From Azospirillum agricola (GTDB lineage: Bacteria > Pseudomonadota > Alphaproteobacteria > Azospirillales > Azospirillaceae), in the NCBI RefSeq assembly GCF_017876095.1, contig NZ_JAGINM010000004.1:1-64000 (forward strand): a stretch of DNA of 64,000 bases, given 5' to 3'. Of the stretch, positions 27,040-36,813 are shown piece by piece. The notes beneath the pieces were generated by a model, which saw nothing but the letters and a program-made list of their open reading frames with translations, was not told the origin of the DNA and did no database searches. Numbering within the stretch: the stretch's first letter is position 1; every line of letters begins with the position of its first letter. The translations under genes were made by a program, and so were the position numbers.

Positions 27040-27903
27040 ATGAGCCTGAAACCGCTTCTCGCGAAACTCCCCTTCGGCCCCTGGCGCAACGCCGGGCCGC
27101 TGGTGTCCGTCGTCCGCCTGTCCGGCGTCATCGGCCAGGGCGGCGCCCTCCGCCCCGGCCTGACGCTGGCCGGAATCGCCCCGATCCTGGAACGGGCCTT
27201 CGCGCCCAAGGGGCAGGCGGCGGTGGCGCTGATCGTCAACTCGCCGGGCGGGTCGCCGGTGCAGTCGGCGCTGATCGCCAAGCGCATCCGCGACCTCGCC
27301 GAGGAGAAGACGCTGCCGGTGCTGGCTTTCTGCGAGGACGCGGCGGCCTCCGGCGGCTATTGGCTGGCCTGCGCCGCCGACGAGATCTGGGCGGACGAAA
27401 GCTCGGTCGTCGGCTCGATCGGCGTCGTCTCCGCCGGCTTCGGCCTGCACGAGCTGCTCGGGCGGCACGGCATCGAGCGTCGGCTCTACACCGCCGGCGA
27501 CAAGAAGGCGCTGCTCGACCCCTTCTCGCCGGAGCAGGAGGATGGGGTCGCCCATCTGAAATCGATCCAGGCCGACATCCACGAGGCCTTCAAGGCGATG
27601 GTGCGCAGCCGGCGCGGCGCCCGCCTGACCGGGCCGGAGGAGGTGCTGTTCTCCGGCTCCTTCTGGGCGGGGCGTCGGGCGAAGGAATTGGGACTGATCG
27701 ACGGGCTGGGCGACCTGCGCGCCGTGCTGCGCGGCCGTTTCGGGGAGAAGGTCCGGCTGCGCGTGGTGCAGGAGGAGCGCGGCTGGATGCGCAAGCTGGG
27801 CTTCCGCGCCGGCTTCGATGGGCGGGCGATGGCCGAGGCGCTGCCGGCCGCCGCCGTCGCGGCGGTGGAGGACCGGGCGCTGTGGGCGCGGCTGGGGCTG
27901 TAG
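27040..27903 (+). CDS. S49-family serine peptidase (SppA/SohB-like)
   Basis: The 287-residue protein matches the short S49 peptidases. The nucleophile serine is in AAASGGYWLACAAD and the general-base lysine in YTAGDKKALLDPF; SPGGSP is also conserved. There is no N-terminal signal peptide or clear transmembrane helix, so it may be cytosolic or peripheral, unlike classic SppA. It is probably co-transcribed with the two genes upstream. The chosen ATG at 27040 is the family start; the longer open frame overlaps the methyltransferase gene. Confidence 0.88.
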   Translation: MSLKPLLAKLPFGPWRNAGPLVSVVRLSGVIGQGGALRPGLTLAGIAPILERAFAPKGQAAVALIVNSPGGSPVQSALIAKRIRDLAEEKTLPVLAFCEDAAASGGYWLACAADEIWADESSVVGSIGVVSAGFGLHELLGRHGIERRLYTAGDKKALLDPFSPEQEDGVAHLKSIQADIHEAFKAMVRSRRGARLTGPEEVLFSGSFWAGRRAKELGLIDGLGDLRAVLRGRFGEKVRLRVVQEERGWMRKLGFRAGFDGRAMAEALPAAAVAAVEDRALWARLGL

Positions 27904-27982
27904 CCAGGGCAATTCCGCCATGGATGGCGCTCCCGGCATTTTCCGCTAAGCTGCCGCTCCCGACGCGGTGAGGGCGGCTGTG

Positions 27983-28774
27983 ATGACCGGTGCGTTGATC
28001 TTCCTGGCCGGCGGCGCGCTGGGCGGCCTCATGCTGGGCGCGCTCGGGGTGGGCACGGCGCTGATCGCGGTGCCGCTGCTGACGCTGGTGCTGCCCTGGC
28101 TGGGGGTGCCGGCCGATGCCGCGCCGCTGACCGCGCTGGCCACCTCGATGGCGGTGGTCGCCGTCACCTCGGTGTCGTCGGTGCTGTCGCACCACCGGCT
28201 CGGCAACGTCGACTGGAGGGTCTTCCGCACCACCATCCTCGCCAGCCTGGCCGGCGTCGCGCTGGGCAGCGTGGTCGCCACCCATCTGCCGGCGGCGGCC
28301 CTGCGGCTGGCGGTCGGCGGCTTCCTGCTCTACACGGCCTGGCGGATGATCGCCGGGGGTGCGGCGAAAGGCAGCACTCCGGCGGACGGCTCGCCGACCG
28401 GCTACCGGCTGGGCGGCGCGTTGATCGGCGTGGCGGGCAGCTTCATCGGGGCCGGCGGCGGCGTGCTGATGGTCCCCTTCCTCAGCGGACGCGGCCACGC
28501 GATGGCCCGCGCGGTCGCCACCTCGACCGCCATCGGCCTGCCGGTGACGCTGTTCGGCGCCATCCTCTACACCGGACTCGGCCTGCGCGAGGGCCTGCAT
28601 CTGCCCGGGCAGTTCGGCTATCTGCACCTGCCGGCCCTGCTGGAGATCGGCGCCGCCAGCGCCCTGACCGCCCCGCTCGGCGCGCGCCTCGCCGCGCGGC
28701 TGCCGGCGCCGCTGCTGAAGCGGGCCTTCGCCATCCTGCTGGTGCCGCTGGCGCTGAAGATCGCGGCCGGATGA
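27983..28774 (+). CDS. TauE/SafE-family sulfite/anion permease
   Basis: The 263-residue inner-membrane protein has about eight transmembrane helices in two repeats. It shows the family motifs GGALGGLMLGALGVGTALIA at the start and VAGSFIGAGGGVLMVPFL at the head of the second half. The substrate cannot be told; members export sulfite, sulfoacetate or other small acids. Starts at 27968 (GTG), 27980 (GTG) and 27983 (ATG) are possible; the last has GAGGG eight bases upstream. No sulfur-metabolism gene is adjacent. Confidence 0.85.
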   Translation: MTGALIFLAGGALGGLMLGALGVGTALIAVPLLTLVLPWLGVPADAAPLTALATSMAVVAVTSVSSVLSHHRLGNVDWRVFRTTILASLAGVALGSVVATHLPAAALRLAVGGFLLYTAWRMIAGGAAKGSTPADGSPTGYRLGGALIGVAGSFIGAGGGVLMVPFLSGRGHAMARAVATSTAIGLPVTLFGAILYTGLGLREGLHLPGQFGYLHLPALLEIGAASALTAPLGARLAARLPAPLLKRAFAILLVPLALKIAAG

Positions 28775-29059
28775 TCCTGCCCATGGCCCGGCCCATGGCC
28801 CGGCCCTGGATTCGGCCCTGGAATCGGGATGGGGTTCCGCTGCAACCGTGGGCCGTTTTCCGAAGGGGCCAGTCTCCGGCAAAGTTGACCAAATCTTCAT
28901 CGTCCTGGTAGTAGAAACACAACAGAAGATCGCCCACGGACGCCGCCCCCCGGCGCCACCCGGACAGGCGATGCGAAGAACACGCGGAAACACGCGTGCG
29001 ACGTTCTGATTGCGGCCCGACACCGGCTCCATTCCGGACCGGCCGCCGGGAGGAAGAGC
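28775..29059. other. Intergenic region with a short tandem repeat
   Basis: At 28788-28806 the unit CATGGCCCGGC is repeated in tandem, continuing into related CCTGGATTCGGC units to about 28830. The rest shows A/T-rich patches (28880-28925) that may hold the torD-like promoter. No gene is supported. Confidence 0.4.
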
Positions 29060-29794
29060 GTGAACGGATCGCTTTTGGAACATGCCCCCCCGCCGCCCGC
29101 CGCGCCCTTCGCACCGGCCGCCGCGGCGTTGCGCCGGCTCGCCGCCTTCCACGCCATGGATCCGACCGTGGAGTTCCTGACCGGGCTGCGCGCGGCGCCG
29201 CTGCATGGCGGCTTCGGCATCGCGTTCGACCGCGACGACGCGCTCCAGGCCATGGCGCTGATCGACGAGGTGGTCAGCGACCTGCCCGATCCGATCGACC
29301 CCGACTCCGTCGCCCCGCTGCTCGCCGATTTCACGGCGATCCACCGCACCCTCGCCTACCGGGCCAGCCCGCTCGAAAGCGATTGGGCCGCCGAGGCGGG
29401 CCAGCCCGACCCCGGCCTCGCGGCCGCGCTGCGCCGCTGGCGGCAGCAGGCCGGGCTGGTCGCCGATGCGGGATTTCCGCCCGACCACCTCGTGTCCGAG
29501 CTGACGCTGCTGGCGGCGCTGCTGGAGCGCGGGCAGGCGTCCGACGCCACCCGCTTCCTCGACCAGCACCCGCTGCGCTGGATCCCAGCCCTGTGCAGCC
29601 GGGTGGCGACGCGCTGCCGCGAACCCTTCTACGCCGGCGTCGCCATCCTGACCGCCGCCCACCTCGACCATCTGCGCGACCTGCTGGCCGGGGCCTGCGG
29701 CCTGCCCCGCCCGCCCGACGACGACAGCGCCGACATCCGCCGCCGCCGCTGGGCCGAGGGCCGGCTGCCGCGCACCTGCGGGTGCGATGGCTGA
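29060..29794 (+). CDS. TorD/DmsD-type chaperone, orphan
   Basis: The 244-residue, all-helical protein fits the TorD family of chaperones that bind Tat signal peptides and help insert molybdenum cofactor into redox enzymes. The key signature is GFPPDHLVSELTLLAALL near residue 140, the PxDH motif of the family, followed by FLDQHPLRWIPAL and FYAGVAILTAAHLDHL. The C-terminus carries RTCGCDG. The start is GTG at 29060. No molybdoenzyme gene, formate dehydrogenase or Tat substrate is in the neighbourhood, so its client must be encoded elsewhere. Confidence 0.75.
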   Translation: MNGSLLEHAPPPPAAPFAPAAAALRRLAAFHAMDPTVEFLTGLRAAPLHGGFGIAFDRDDALQAMALIDEVVSDLPDPIDPDSVAPLLADFTAIHRTLAYRASPLESDWAAEAGQPDPGLAAALRRWRQQAGLVADAGFPPDHLVSELTLLAALLERGQASDATRFLDQHPLRWIPALCSRVATRCREPFYAGVAILTAAHLDHLRDLLAGACGLPRPPDDDSADIRRRRWAEGRLPRTCGCDG

Positions 29795-29938
29795 CACCTG
29801 TACCTTTGCCATGGCGGCAATCCCCGGAAAGTTGGAATTGCCTCCCTCCACAGGCGTCGTTCAAGGTGGCGCGGGAATCGACGGCCTGAGGCGTCGATTC
29901 CCTTCGCTCCGCCCCGCCCCCCCGATCGATGGACGGTG

Positions 29939-32104
29939 ATGCCTTTCCCCATGCTCGACAGCCTGGCCGGCCGCACCGGGTCGCTGCGCCTTCTCCGCCT
30001 GCTGCTCGCGGTGTCGGTGTCGCTGCCGCTGGTGCTGTTCGCCGGCATCGGCTGGCGCGAGGAGCGTGAAACCTGGGCGGAGGCCGAGCGCAACAGCCGC
30101 AAGACCGCGCTGATCCTGCACGAGCATGTGCTGAAGGTGTTCGACACCATCGAGCAGGTGCTCGACCGGGTGAACGAGCGCATCGACGGCATGGCCTGGA
30201 CCGAGATCGCCGGTTCCCAGCCGCTGCACCGCTATCTGAAAATCCTGGACGACGATCTGGAGCAGGTCGGCGTCATCGCCGTCACCGACCCCGACGGCGT
30301 GATCCGCGCCGCCAGCAACCGCTTTCCCACGCGCAACGCCTACATCGGCGGCCGCGCCTATTTCCGCACCCAGAAGGAACGGGACGCCGGTCTGCTGGTC
30401 GGCGAATCGATGATCAGCCAGGCCACCGGCCGCCGCAGCTTCGGGCTCAGCCGGCGGCGCGGCGCCCTGGGCGCGACCGATGGCGCCTTCGACGGGCTGG
30501 TCCACGCCACCGTCAATCCGGATTACTTCACCCACTTCTACCATCGGGTCCTGGCCGACCGGGGCGAGACGGTCAGCCTGGTGCGCGCCGACGGCCAGGT
30601 GCTGCTGCGCTACCCGGCCTACGACGACAACCGGACGGTGATCCTGCCGCCGAACCGCGGCCTGCTGAAGGCGGTGCTGAGCCAGCCCGACGAGGGGAGC
30701 TTCGCCGGCATCAGCTATTCCAAGGGGATCGAGCGCTTCTACGCCTACAAGAAGGTCGGCGACTTCCCGGTCTACGTCGTCTACGCGATCGATTCCGCGA
30801 TGGTGGGCGCCATCTGGTGGCGCAACATGGCGCTCGACGCCGCCTTCGCCGCTCCGGCGACGCTGGCGCTGGCGCTGCTCGCCTGGCTTGCCTACTCCCG
30901 CGCCCGCTCCGAGTCGCAGGCCGTGCGGCGCTGGGCCGAGGAGGTGCGCAACCGCCAGCGCCTGGAGGAGACGCTCCGCCAGTCGCAGAAGATGGAGGCG
31001 CTGGGCCAGCTGACCGGCGGCGTCGCCCACGACTTCAACAACCTGCTGACCGCCGCGCTCGCCAACCTGCATCTGCTGGCCCGCCACCTGCCGGACGAGG
31101 CGCGGCGCTTCCTGAACGGCGCCAACACCGCGCTGGAGCGGGCGGAGAAGCTGACCCGGCAACTGCTGTCCTTCTCCCGCCAGGAGGCGGTCAACCCGGC
31201 CGTGGTCGATTTCGCCGACAGCCTGCGCCAGATGGGCGATCTGCTGGAGCGCTCGATCCGCGCCGACATCGCGCTGGACTGGGACCTGACGCCCACCCCG
31301 CTGCCCATCGCCGTCGATCCGGTGCAGTTGGAGCTGGCGGTCCTCAACCTCGTCCTGAACGCGCGCGACGCCATGCCCCAGGGCGGCCGCGTCCGCCTGT
31401 CGCTGCGCCCCGGCCCGGCGCCGCTCACCGCCCGGCTGGAGATCGCCGACACCGGGGCGGGCATGACCCCGGAGGTGCAGGCCCGCGCCTTCGACCCCTT
31501 CTTCACCACCAAGGAGACGGGCAAGGGCACCGGGCTCGGCCTGTCGATGGTGTATGGTTTCGCCCGGCAGTCCGGCGGCAGCGTCGCCATCGACAGCCGG
31601 CCCGGCGAGGGCACCCGCGTCCGCATCGACCTGCCCCTGTCGCCGCCGCCCGCTCCGCCGCCGCCGCTTCCGGCGGAAACCGCCGACCGGCCCGACCGGC
31701 CGCCGCGGGTGCTGGTGGTCGAGGACAACGCCCTGGTGCTGCTGGCGACGGTCGAGGGGCTGGCTCAGGAGGGCTTCACCGTGGAGACCGCCGACCATGG
31801 CGTCGCCGCGCTGGAGATCCTGGAGACCGATCAGGCCTTCGACATCGTGGTGTCCGACGTCGTCATGCCGCACGGGGTGTCGGGAATCGATCTGGCCCGG
31901 CGCATCCGCGAGCGCTGGCCGCATCTGCGCGTGCTGCTGGCCTCGGGCTACAGCCCGGAATCGCTCGCCACCATGGGCGCCGACACCGCCGCCGTGCTCG
32001 CCAAGCCCTTCACGCCCGACCAGCTCGCCGCGCGGATCCGCGCGATCCTGGCAACCCCGGCACCCCCAGGAGCCGGGGCGGCCCCGGTCACGACAGAGCG
32101 CTGA
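29939..32104 (+). CDS. Hybrid sensor histidine kinase with Cache domain
   Basis: The 721-residue protein has a transmembrane helix at about 17-40, a periplasmic double-Cache sensor at about 45-285 and a second helix at about 300-322. Next come a HisKA domain with the phospho-histidine in GGVAHDFNN (about 364) and an ATPase domain (N-box [20 protein letters not shown]). A Pro-rich linker leads to a C-terminal receiver with aspartate at about 640 ([10 protein letters not shown]). The phosphate can therefore pass within the protein, with no output domain. No partner regulator is adjacent. GTG at 29936 and ATG at 29939 are both possible. Confidence 0.92.
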   Translation: MPFPMLDSLAGRTGSLRLLRLLLAVSVSLPLVLFAGIGWREERETWAEAERNSRKTALILHEHVLKVFDTIEQVLDRVNERIDGMAWTEIAGSQPLHRYLKILDDDLEQVGVIAVTDPDGVIRAASNRFPTRNAYIGGRAYFRTQKERDAGLLVGESMISQATGRRSFGLSRRRGALGATDGAFDGLVHATVNPDYFTHFYHRVLADRGETVSLVRADGQVLLRYPAYDDNRTVILPPNRGLLKAVLSQPDEGSFAGISYSKGIERFYAYKKVGDFPVYVVYAIDSAMVGAIWWRNMALDAAFAAPATLALALLAWLAYSRARSESQAVRRWAEEVRNRQRLEETLRQSQKMEALGQLTGGVAHDFNNLLTAALANLHLLARHLPDEARRFLNGANTALERAEKLTRQLLSFSRQEAVNPAVVDFADSLRQMGDLLERSIRADIALDWDLTPTPLPIAVDPVQLELAVLNLVLNARDAMPQGGRVRLSLRPGPAPLTARLEIADTGAGMTPEVQARAFDPFFTTKETGKGTGLGLSMVYGFARQSGGSVAIDSRPGEGTRVRIDLPLSPPPAPPPPLPAETADRPDRPPRVLVVEDNALVLLATVEGLAQEGFTVETADHGVAALEILETDQAFDIVVSDVVMPHGVSGIDLARRIRERWPHLRVLLASGYSPESLATMGADTAAVLAKPFTPDQLAARIRAILATPAPPGAGAAPVTTER

Positions 32105-32264
32105 GGAACATCGGCGTCCACAGCGCCATGCACCACAGCAGGCCCAGGCACAGCCCCTTGGTCAGGTCGTCGAAGGTCGGCGCCTGGAGCCGGTGCAGGC
32201 TCCACATGGTGTTCAGGTCGCGGGGGGTTGGCTGGTTCCTGTCGGAATCCTGCGGGTCGGACAT
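32088..32264 (-). CDS. Small membrane protein, unknown
   Basis: The 58-residue product has a polar N-terminus (SDPQDSDRNQPTPRDLN) and one hydrophobic helix near the C-terminus (about residues 37-56, LTKGLCLGLLWCMALWTPMF). It is a candidate single-pass inner-membrane protein. ATG at 32264 has a GAGAGG site six bases upstream. Its 3' end overlaps the end of the convergent kinase gene by 17 bases. No family is recognised. The coding case rests on the binding site and the sharp hydrophobic segment. Confidence 0.5.
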   Translation of the reverse strand: MSDPQDSDRNQPTPRDLNTMWSLHRLQAPTFDDLTKGLCLGLLWCMALWTPMFLSALS

Positions 32265-32382
32265 GGCGGGCCTCTCGCTGACGATGCGGTGGAGCGATGC
32301 GGTGGACACCGGAGTCGTGCCCATCAAGCTTGTGCCTCGCCCGCCATTCCGCCAGCCTGCCTTCCGTAAATCCCGCAATACG

Positions 32383-32420
32383 AAAAAAGGCCGCCGTCCT
32401 ATGGGGACGGCGGCCTTTTT
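32383..32420 (-). terminator. Bidirectional intrinsic terminator
   Basis: AAAAAAGGCCGCCGTCC and GGACGGCGGCCTTTTT pair around a five-base loop. It lies 28 bases after the stop of the minus-strand gene at 32448. A and T runs on both sides allow use in both directions. Confidence 0.85.
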
Positions 32421-32447
32421 CCGCTGTTCGGCGAAGCGCGCCCGGCG

Positions 32448-32681
32448 TTACTTGCCGGGACGGATCACCGGGGTGAGCTGGTCGCCCCAGTTGCCGGCCT
32501 CGTTGTGGTAACGGGCGGTGCGCATCAGCTCGACCGTGATGCCGGCCTCGACCGCCTTGACGACGGCGTCGTTCAGGCGGTGCAGGTTGTTGGCGACGAT
32601 GCGGATGGCGCTTTCCTGTTCCGGAGTCAGCTCCGAACGGTCATCCGGCGGCGCGTCCTGAAATCCCGACTTGTTCGGCAT
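32448..32681 (-). CDS. Small soluble protein, unknown
   Basis: The 77-residue product is acidic at the N-terminus (QDAPPDDRSELTPEQ) and helical in the middle (IRIVANNLHRLNDAVVKAVE), with a conserved-looking MRTARYHNEAGNWGDQLTP tail. It has no membrane segment. ATG at 32681 has a GGAAGGA site about eight bases upstream, and a strong terminator follows. I recognise no family. It is divergent from the dehydrogenase gene, 201 bases away. Confidence 0.7.
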   Translation of the reverse strand: MPNKSGFQDAPPDDRSELTPEQESAIRIVANNLHRLNDAVVKAVEAGITVELMRTARYHNEAGNWGDQLTPVIRPGK

Positions 32682-32882
32682 ACGGTGGTTCCTTCCCCTG
32701 GTTCCGACCGGCGTCTTCGACCGGTTCCCATGATTTAGCACATCGCGCGTCCGGGACAAACATCCCGACACGCCAACCGCTTGCGACCTTTGGCGCAGTC
32801 CGGATTTGATCCAGGAGCGCCGCCGCCCTACCCTGTCGGCGAAAGAATCAAACACCTCACCACCGAGACGAGCCGAAGCATC

Positions 32883-33767
32883 ATGTCCGATTCCGCCACC
32901 GCACCGCGCAACGTCGCCTTCCTCGGCCTGGGCACCATGGGCTTCCCCATGGCCGGCCATCTCGCCAGGGCCGGCCACGCCGTCACCGTCTACAACCGCA
33001 CCGCCGCCAAGGCCGAGGCCTGGGTCGCCGCCCATGGCGGCCGCAGCGCCCCCACGGTGGAGGAGGCGGTCGCCGGGGCCGACACCGTGTTCCTGTGCGT
33101 CGGCGGCGACGACGACGTTCGCGAGGTGACCGCCAAGGCGCTGGGCGCGCTGGCCCCCGGCGCCGTCATCGCCGACCACTCCACCGTCTCCGCCGCCGTG
33201 TCGCGCGAGATGGACGCGCTGGCCTCCGCCCGTCGGGTCTCCTTCCTCGACGCGCCCGTGTCGGGTGGTCAGGCCGGGGCCGAGAAGGGCATCCTGACCG
33301 TCATGGTCGGCGGCGACGCCGACGCCTTCGCCCGCGCGCAGCCGCTGATGGCCGCCTTCGGCCGCTCGGTCGTCCATATGGGGCCGTCGGGGGCGGGACA
33401 GCTCACCAAGATGGTCAACCAGATCTGCATCGCCGGGCTGGTCCAGGCGCTGGCCGAGGGGTTGAGCTTCGCGCAGCGCGCCGGGCTCGACGGGCACAAG
33501 GTCGTCGACGTGATCTCCAAGGGCGCCGCCCAGTCCTGGCAGATGGAAAATCGCGGCCACACCATGCTCGACGGCAAGTTCGACTTCGGCTTCGCGGTGG
33601 ACTGGATGCGCAAGGATCTGGGCATCGTGCTGGACGAGGCGCGGCGCAACGGGGCCACACTGCCGGTGACGGCCGTGGTCGACCAGTTCTACGCCGACGT
33701 CCAGGCCATGGGCGGCAACCGGCTGGACACGTCGAGCCTGATGAAGCGGCTGACCGCCAAGGGGTAA
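32883..33767 (+). CDS. Beta-hydroxyacid dehydrogenase (3-hydroxyisobutyrate / tartronate semialdehyde reductase family)
   Basis: The 294-residue NAD(P)-dependent enzyme has the Rossmann start [18 protein letters not shown], an NRT motif in [12 protein letters not shown] that suggests NADP preference, the substrate motif [12 protein letters not shown] and the catalytic lysine in [12 protein letters not shown]. It belongs with 3-hydroxyisobutyrate dehydrogenase, 2-hydroxy-3-oxopropionate reductase and succinic semialdehyde (GLYR-type) reductases; the exact substrate cannot be settled. No valine or glyoxylate pathway gene is adjacent. ATG at 32883 is the family start. Confidence 0.88.
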   Translation: MSDSATAPRNVAFLGLGTMGFPMAGHLARAGHAVTVYNRTAAKAEAWVAAHGGRSAPTVEEAVAGADTVFLCVGGDDDVREVTAKALGALAPGAVIADHSTVSAAVSREMDALASARRVSFLDAPVSGGQAGAEKGILTVMVGGDADAFARAQPLMAAFGRSVVHMGPSGAGQLTKMVNQICIAGLVQALAEGLSFAQRAGLDGHKVVDVISKGAAQSWQMENRGHTMLDGKFDFGFAVDWMRKDLGIVLDEARRNGATLPVTAVVDQFYADVQAMGGNRLDTSSLMKRLTAKG

Positions 33768-33792
33768 GGAGACGGAAGGGCGTTGCGGAGGC

Positions 33793-35646
33793 TCACGCCT
33801 CCGCCCGGTCGAATTGCAGGGCGGCGAGGCGGGCGTAGAGCCCGCCCTGGGCCACCAGCTGCGCGTGGGTGCCGGTCTCGACGACGCGGCCCTGGTCCAT
33901 GACGACGATGCGGTCGGCGTTCAGCACGGTCGCCAGACGGTGCGCCACGATCAGCGTGGTGCGCCCGGTCATCAGCCGGTCGAGCGCGTCCTGCACCATG
34001 CGCTCGCTCTCGGCGTCGAGCGCGCTGGTCGCCTCGTCGAGCAGCAGCACCGGCGGGTCGCGCAGGATCGCCCGCGCGATGGCCAGCCGCTGGCGCTGGC
34101 CGCCCGACAGCCGCACGCCCTTCTCGCCGAGGAAGGTGTCGAACCCCTCGGGCAGCGCGTCGAGGAACTCCAGCGCGTGCGCCGCCTGCGCCGCCGCGCG
34201 CACCTCGGCGTCGCTCGCGTCGGGGCGGCCGTAGCGGATGTTCTCCCAGGCGTTGGCCGAGAAGATCACCGGATCCTGCGCCACGAGGCCCAGGCGCCGC
34301 CGCACCTCCACCGGATCGGCGGCGCGGACGTCCACCCCGTCGAGCCGGACCGCCCCGGCCTGCGGGTCGTAGAAGCGCAGCAGAAGCTGGAACACCGTGG
34401 ATTTGCCGGCGCCGGACGGGCCGACCAGCGCCACCCGCTCGCCCGGACGGACGTCCAGCGAGAACTCCTCCAGCGCCGCCCAGTCGGGGCGCGACGGGTA
34501 GTGGAAGCGCACCGACTCGAAGGACAGCGCGCCCCTGGCCGGGGACGGCAGGGCCAGCGGGGCGGCGGGCGGACGGATCTCCGACTCGACGGCGAGCAGG
34601 CCGAACAGCCGCTCGGTGGCCCCGGCGGCGCGCTGGAGGTCGCCGATCACCTCGCTGATGGCGCCGACCGAGCCGGCGACGACCACCGAGTAGATGACGA
34701 AGGCGGACAGTTCGCCGGGCGTCAGCCGTCCCGACACCACGTCGTGCCCGCCGATCCACAGAATGATGCCGACCGCGCCGAACACCAGCACGATGACGAT
34801 CACCGTCATCAGCGCCCGCACCCGCACGCGGTGGATGGCGACGTCGAACGCCTCCTCGACCCGCCGGCCGAACAGGCCGCGGTCGATCGCCTCGTGGGTG
34901 TAGGCCTGGACGGTGCGGATCGCCGCCAGCGTCTCCTCGACGAAGGAACCGACGTCGGCGATGCGGTCCTGGCTGTCGCGCGACAGCTTGCGGACCCGGC
35001 GCCCGAACAGCACGATCGGCGCCACCACCAGCGGCACCACCAGCGCCACCAGCCCGGTCAGCTTGGGCGAGGTGATCAGCAGCATGCCGGTGCCGCCCAG
35101 GAACATCAGCAGGTTGCGCAGCGCGATCGAGGCCGAGGAGCCCACCACCACCTGCAACAGCGTGGTGTCGGTGGTCAGGCGCGACAGGATCTCGCCGGTC
35201 TTGGTCGTCTCGAAGAAGCCGGGCGACAGCGTCAGCACATGGTCGTAGACCGCGCGCCGGATGTCGGCGACCACCCGCTCGCCGATCCAGCTCACCAGAT
35301 AGAAGCGGCTGTAGGTGGCCGCCGCCATCAGCGCGATGACGCCCAGCAGCACCAGCAGCGCGCGGTCGAGCAGCGTCGTGTCGCCGGCCGCGAAGCCCTG
35401 GTCGACCAGCACCCGCATGCCCTGCCCCATGCCCAGCACGGTGCCGGCGGCGACCGTCAGCGCCAGCAGCGCCCCGGCGATCCGCCATTTGTAGGGCAGC
35501 AGGAAGGGGATCAGCCGGCGCAAAGGACCGAGATCGCGCCGGCGGCCATCGGCCGGGGCGTCTTGCGTGTCGCCGTTCGCGGCGGAGGAGGATCGACGAG
35601 ACACCGGATTTCCCGTAGGGCGATGGGAGGAAGCGACGCGCGGCAT
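33793..35646 (-). CDS. ABC exporter, MsbA-like half transporter
   Basis: The 617-residue protein fuses a six-helix membrane domain (about 45-330) with an ATPase domain. The ATPase shows Walker [10 protein letters not shown], signature LSGGQRQ, Walker [12 protein letters not shown] and the H-loop in IVAHRLATV. It would act as a homodimer. The substrate is not evident; the group includes lipid and multidrug exporters. Start is uncertain: ATG at 35646 gives a variable N-terminus, while a GTG at 35604 with GGGA upstream begins closer to the conserved part. The ABC exporter, rpmE and rcdA genes lie close together here. Confidence 0.9.
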   Translation of the reverse strand: MPRVASSHRPTGNPVSRRSSSAANGDTQDAPADGRRRDLGPLRRLIPFLLPYKWRIAGALLALTVAAGTVLGMGQGMRVLVDQGFAAGDTTLLDRALLVLLGVIALMAAATYSRFYLVSWIGERVVADIRRAVYDHVLTLSPGFFETTKTGEILSRLTTDTTLLQVVVGSSASIALRNLLMFLGGTGMLLITSPKLTGLVALVVPLVVAPIVLFGRRVRKLSRDSQDRIADVGSFVEETLAAIRTVQAYTHEAIDRGLFGRRVEEAFDVAIHRVRVRALMTVIVIVLVFGAVGIILWIGGHDVVSGRLTPGELSAFVIYSVVVAGSVGAISEVIGDLQRAAGATERLFGLLAVESEIRPPAAPLALPSPARGALSFESVRFHYPSRPDWAALEEFSLDVRPGERVALVGPSGAGKSTVFQLLLRFYDPQAGAVRLDGVDVRAADPVEVRRRLGLVAQDPVIFSANAWENIRYGRPDASDAEVRAAAQAAHALEFLDALPEGFDTFLGEKGVRLSGGQRQRLAIARAILRDPPVLLLDEATSALDAESERMVQDALDRLMTGRTTLIVAHRLATVLNADRIVVMDQGRVVETGTHAQLVAQGGLYARLAALQFDRAEA

Positions 35647-35745
35647 GGACGCGGACCGCTGGCATATAGCAAGGGGTGTATCCCCCAACAAGCCAAGGCG
35701 CGCCGAAACGCCCGGCCGCGCGCGCGAAACCGCGGCGGATCGGGG

Positions 35746-35774
35746 TTGCATCGGCAGGGCCGTTTTGCTATAGA
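35746..35774 (+). promoter_or_regulatory. Promoter of rpmE
   Basis: TTGCAT (35746-35751) and TATAGA (35769-35774) are 17 bases apart, 28 bases before the rpmE start codon. Confidence 0.68.
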
Positions 35775-35802
35775 CCGCGCTCGTTTAGCAGGAAACCCGG
35801 CC

Positions 35803-36027
35803 ATGAAGACTGACATTCACCCCGATTACCACGAGATCAACGTCGTCATGACCGACGGCACCTCGTTCAAGACCCGTTCGACCATGGGCAAGCCGGGCGA
35901 CACGCTGCGCCTCGACATCGACCCGAAGTCGCACCCGGCCTGGACCGGCGTCCAGAAGCTGCTGGACACCGGCGGGCAGATCGCCAAGTTCAACAAGCGC
36001 TTCGCCGGTTTCGGCCTCAAGAAGTAA
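35803..36027 (+). CDS. rpmE: Ribosomal protein bL31, cysteine-free form
   Basis: The 74-residue large-subunit protein keeps the bL31 landmarks [23 protein letters not shown] and the C-terminal KFNKRF. All four zinc-ligand cysteines of the classic form are replaced (for example VVMTDG where CSCG would be), so this copy cannot bind zinc there. Zinc-free L31 is common in alphaproteobacteria. It has its own strong promoter and terminator and lies between the ABC exporter and rcdA. Confidence 0.96.
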   Translation: MKTDIHPDYHEINVVMTDGTSFKTRSTMGKPGDTLRLDIDPKSHPAWTGVQKLLDTGGQIAKFNKRFAGFGLKK

Positions 36028-36040
36028 GCTTGTTCGACGC

Positions 36041-36083
36041 ACACGAAAAGGGCGCCCGAATCCGTCGGGCGCCCTTTTCGTGT
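36041..36083 (+). terminator. Terminator after rpmE
   Basis: A perfect 19-base-pair inverted repeat (ACACGAAAAGGGCGCCCGA and its complement) surrounds a five-base loop, with A and T runs inside the arms. It can end both rpmE and the convergent rcdA. Confidence 0.88.
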
Positions 36084-36112
36084 TCGAGCCGCCTGTCCAA
36101 GCCGGAGGCGGT

Positions 36113-36544
36113 TCAGCCGACCGCGGCCTCCGCCTCGGCGGCCCGCTGCACGTCGGCGCGCAGCATGCTGTCCAGGCGGTCGATCCGCATGTAGAGATTG
36201 TGGCTGCGTTCCAGCAGGCTGCGCAGCCCGGCCGGCAGCTCCTCGTTCTCCGGGCCGGACGGGTCGGAGCAGATCTCGCCGCCGGTCAGCGAGAAATCGC
36301 CGCCCGCCGCCTGCTCCCGCGTGATTTCCCCGGCGTGCACGGCCTTCTGCGCCAGCAGCCACGCCATCACCTGGGTCAGCCGGCTGGTCACCCGCATCGA
36401 CTCGTAGGAAATCTGCAACCGCACCTGGGGCGACAGCTTCCGATGCTCCGACACATCGTAATAGGCGATGTAGTTCCGGGCCTCGATCAGAAGCGCCATG
36501 GTCTCGTCGTACGGACCATTGAAGAAGAAGGTGTGCGAAACCAT
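36113..36544 (-). CDS. rcdA: RcdA-type proteolytic adaptor (DUF1465)
   Basis: The 143-residue helical protein matches the DUF1465 family whose Caulobacter member, RcdA, is an adaptor that brings CtrA and other substrates to ClpXP during the cell cycle. Conserved parts are DETMALLIEARNYIA near the N-terminus, ISYESMRVTSRLTQVMAWLLAQKAV in the middle (about residues 46-70) and LPAGLRSLLERSHNLYMRIDRLD near the end. GTG at 36547 directly precedes ATG at 36544; the ATG is used. It is convergent with rpmE and divergent from hsp20. Whether it regulates CtrA here is inference. Confidence 0.82.
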   Translation of the reverse strand: MVSHTFFFNGPYDETMALLIEARNYIAYYDVSEHRKLSPQVRLQISYESMRVTSRLTQVMAWLLAQKAVHAGEITREQAAGGDFSLTGGEICSDPSGPENEELPAGLRSLLERSHNLYMRIDRLDSMLRADVQRAAEAEAAVG

Positions 36545-36680
36545 CACAGCCGTACCCCTCCTGCGGACGCCCGGCTCACGCGCGAGCCTCGCCGCGACTG
36601 TTTAAGAATGGGTGGGCAACCGACGCCTCACAACCCCGCCCACATCCCCGGACGGACCGTTCGGCATTTTTCGCCCCCCT

Positions 36681-36707
36681 CTTGAACCCCAAAAGCGGGA
36701 TCCTATC
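36681..36707 (+). promoter_or_regulatory. Sigma-32 type promoter of hsp20
   Basis: CTTGAA at 36681-36686, preceded by a C-run, and CCTATC at 36702-36707 are 15 bases apart. This resembles alphaproteobacterial RpoH promoters. The predicted start near 36715 gives a leader of about 100 bases. Confidence 0.55.
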
Positions 36708-36734
36708 TCTCGCTCATCGGCGGGCGCCCATACG

Positions 36735-36813
36735 GGGTCCACCGTATTTCGCAACGGGACCCGACCATTTTGGTGGTTCCCACACGCTGTATCGCTCTTT
36801 CGGAGGATATGTC
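36735..36813 (+). promoter_or_regulatory. ROSE-like RNA thermometer in the hsp20 leader
   Basis: The 3' hairpin pairs TGTATC-CTC (36788-36797, with G36794 bulged) with GAGGATATG (36803-36811). This buries the GGAGG ribosome binding site. The TCGCT opposite AGGA with a bulged G is the diagnostic UYGCU motif of ROSE elements. A second hairpin upstream pairs GGGTC and CCGT (36735-36745) with ACGG and GACCC (36754-36762). Warming would melt the 3' stem and allow translation. Confidence 0.68.

Noticed and set aside
28788..28830. Short tandem CATGGCCCGGC repeats as a regulatory array
   Set aside because: Too few and too imperfect copies; probably slippage in an intergenic stretch.
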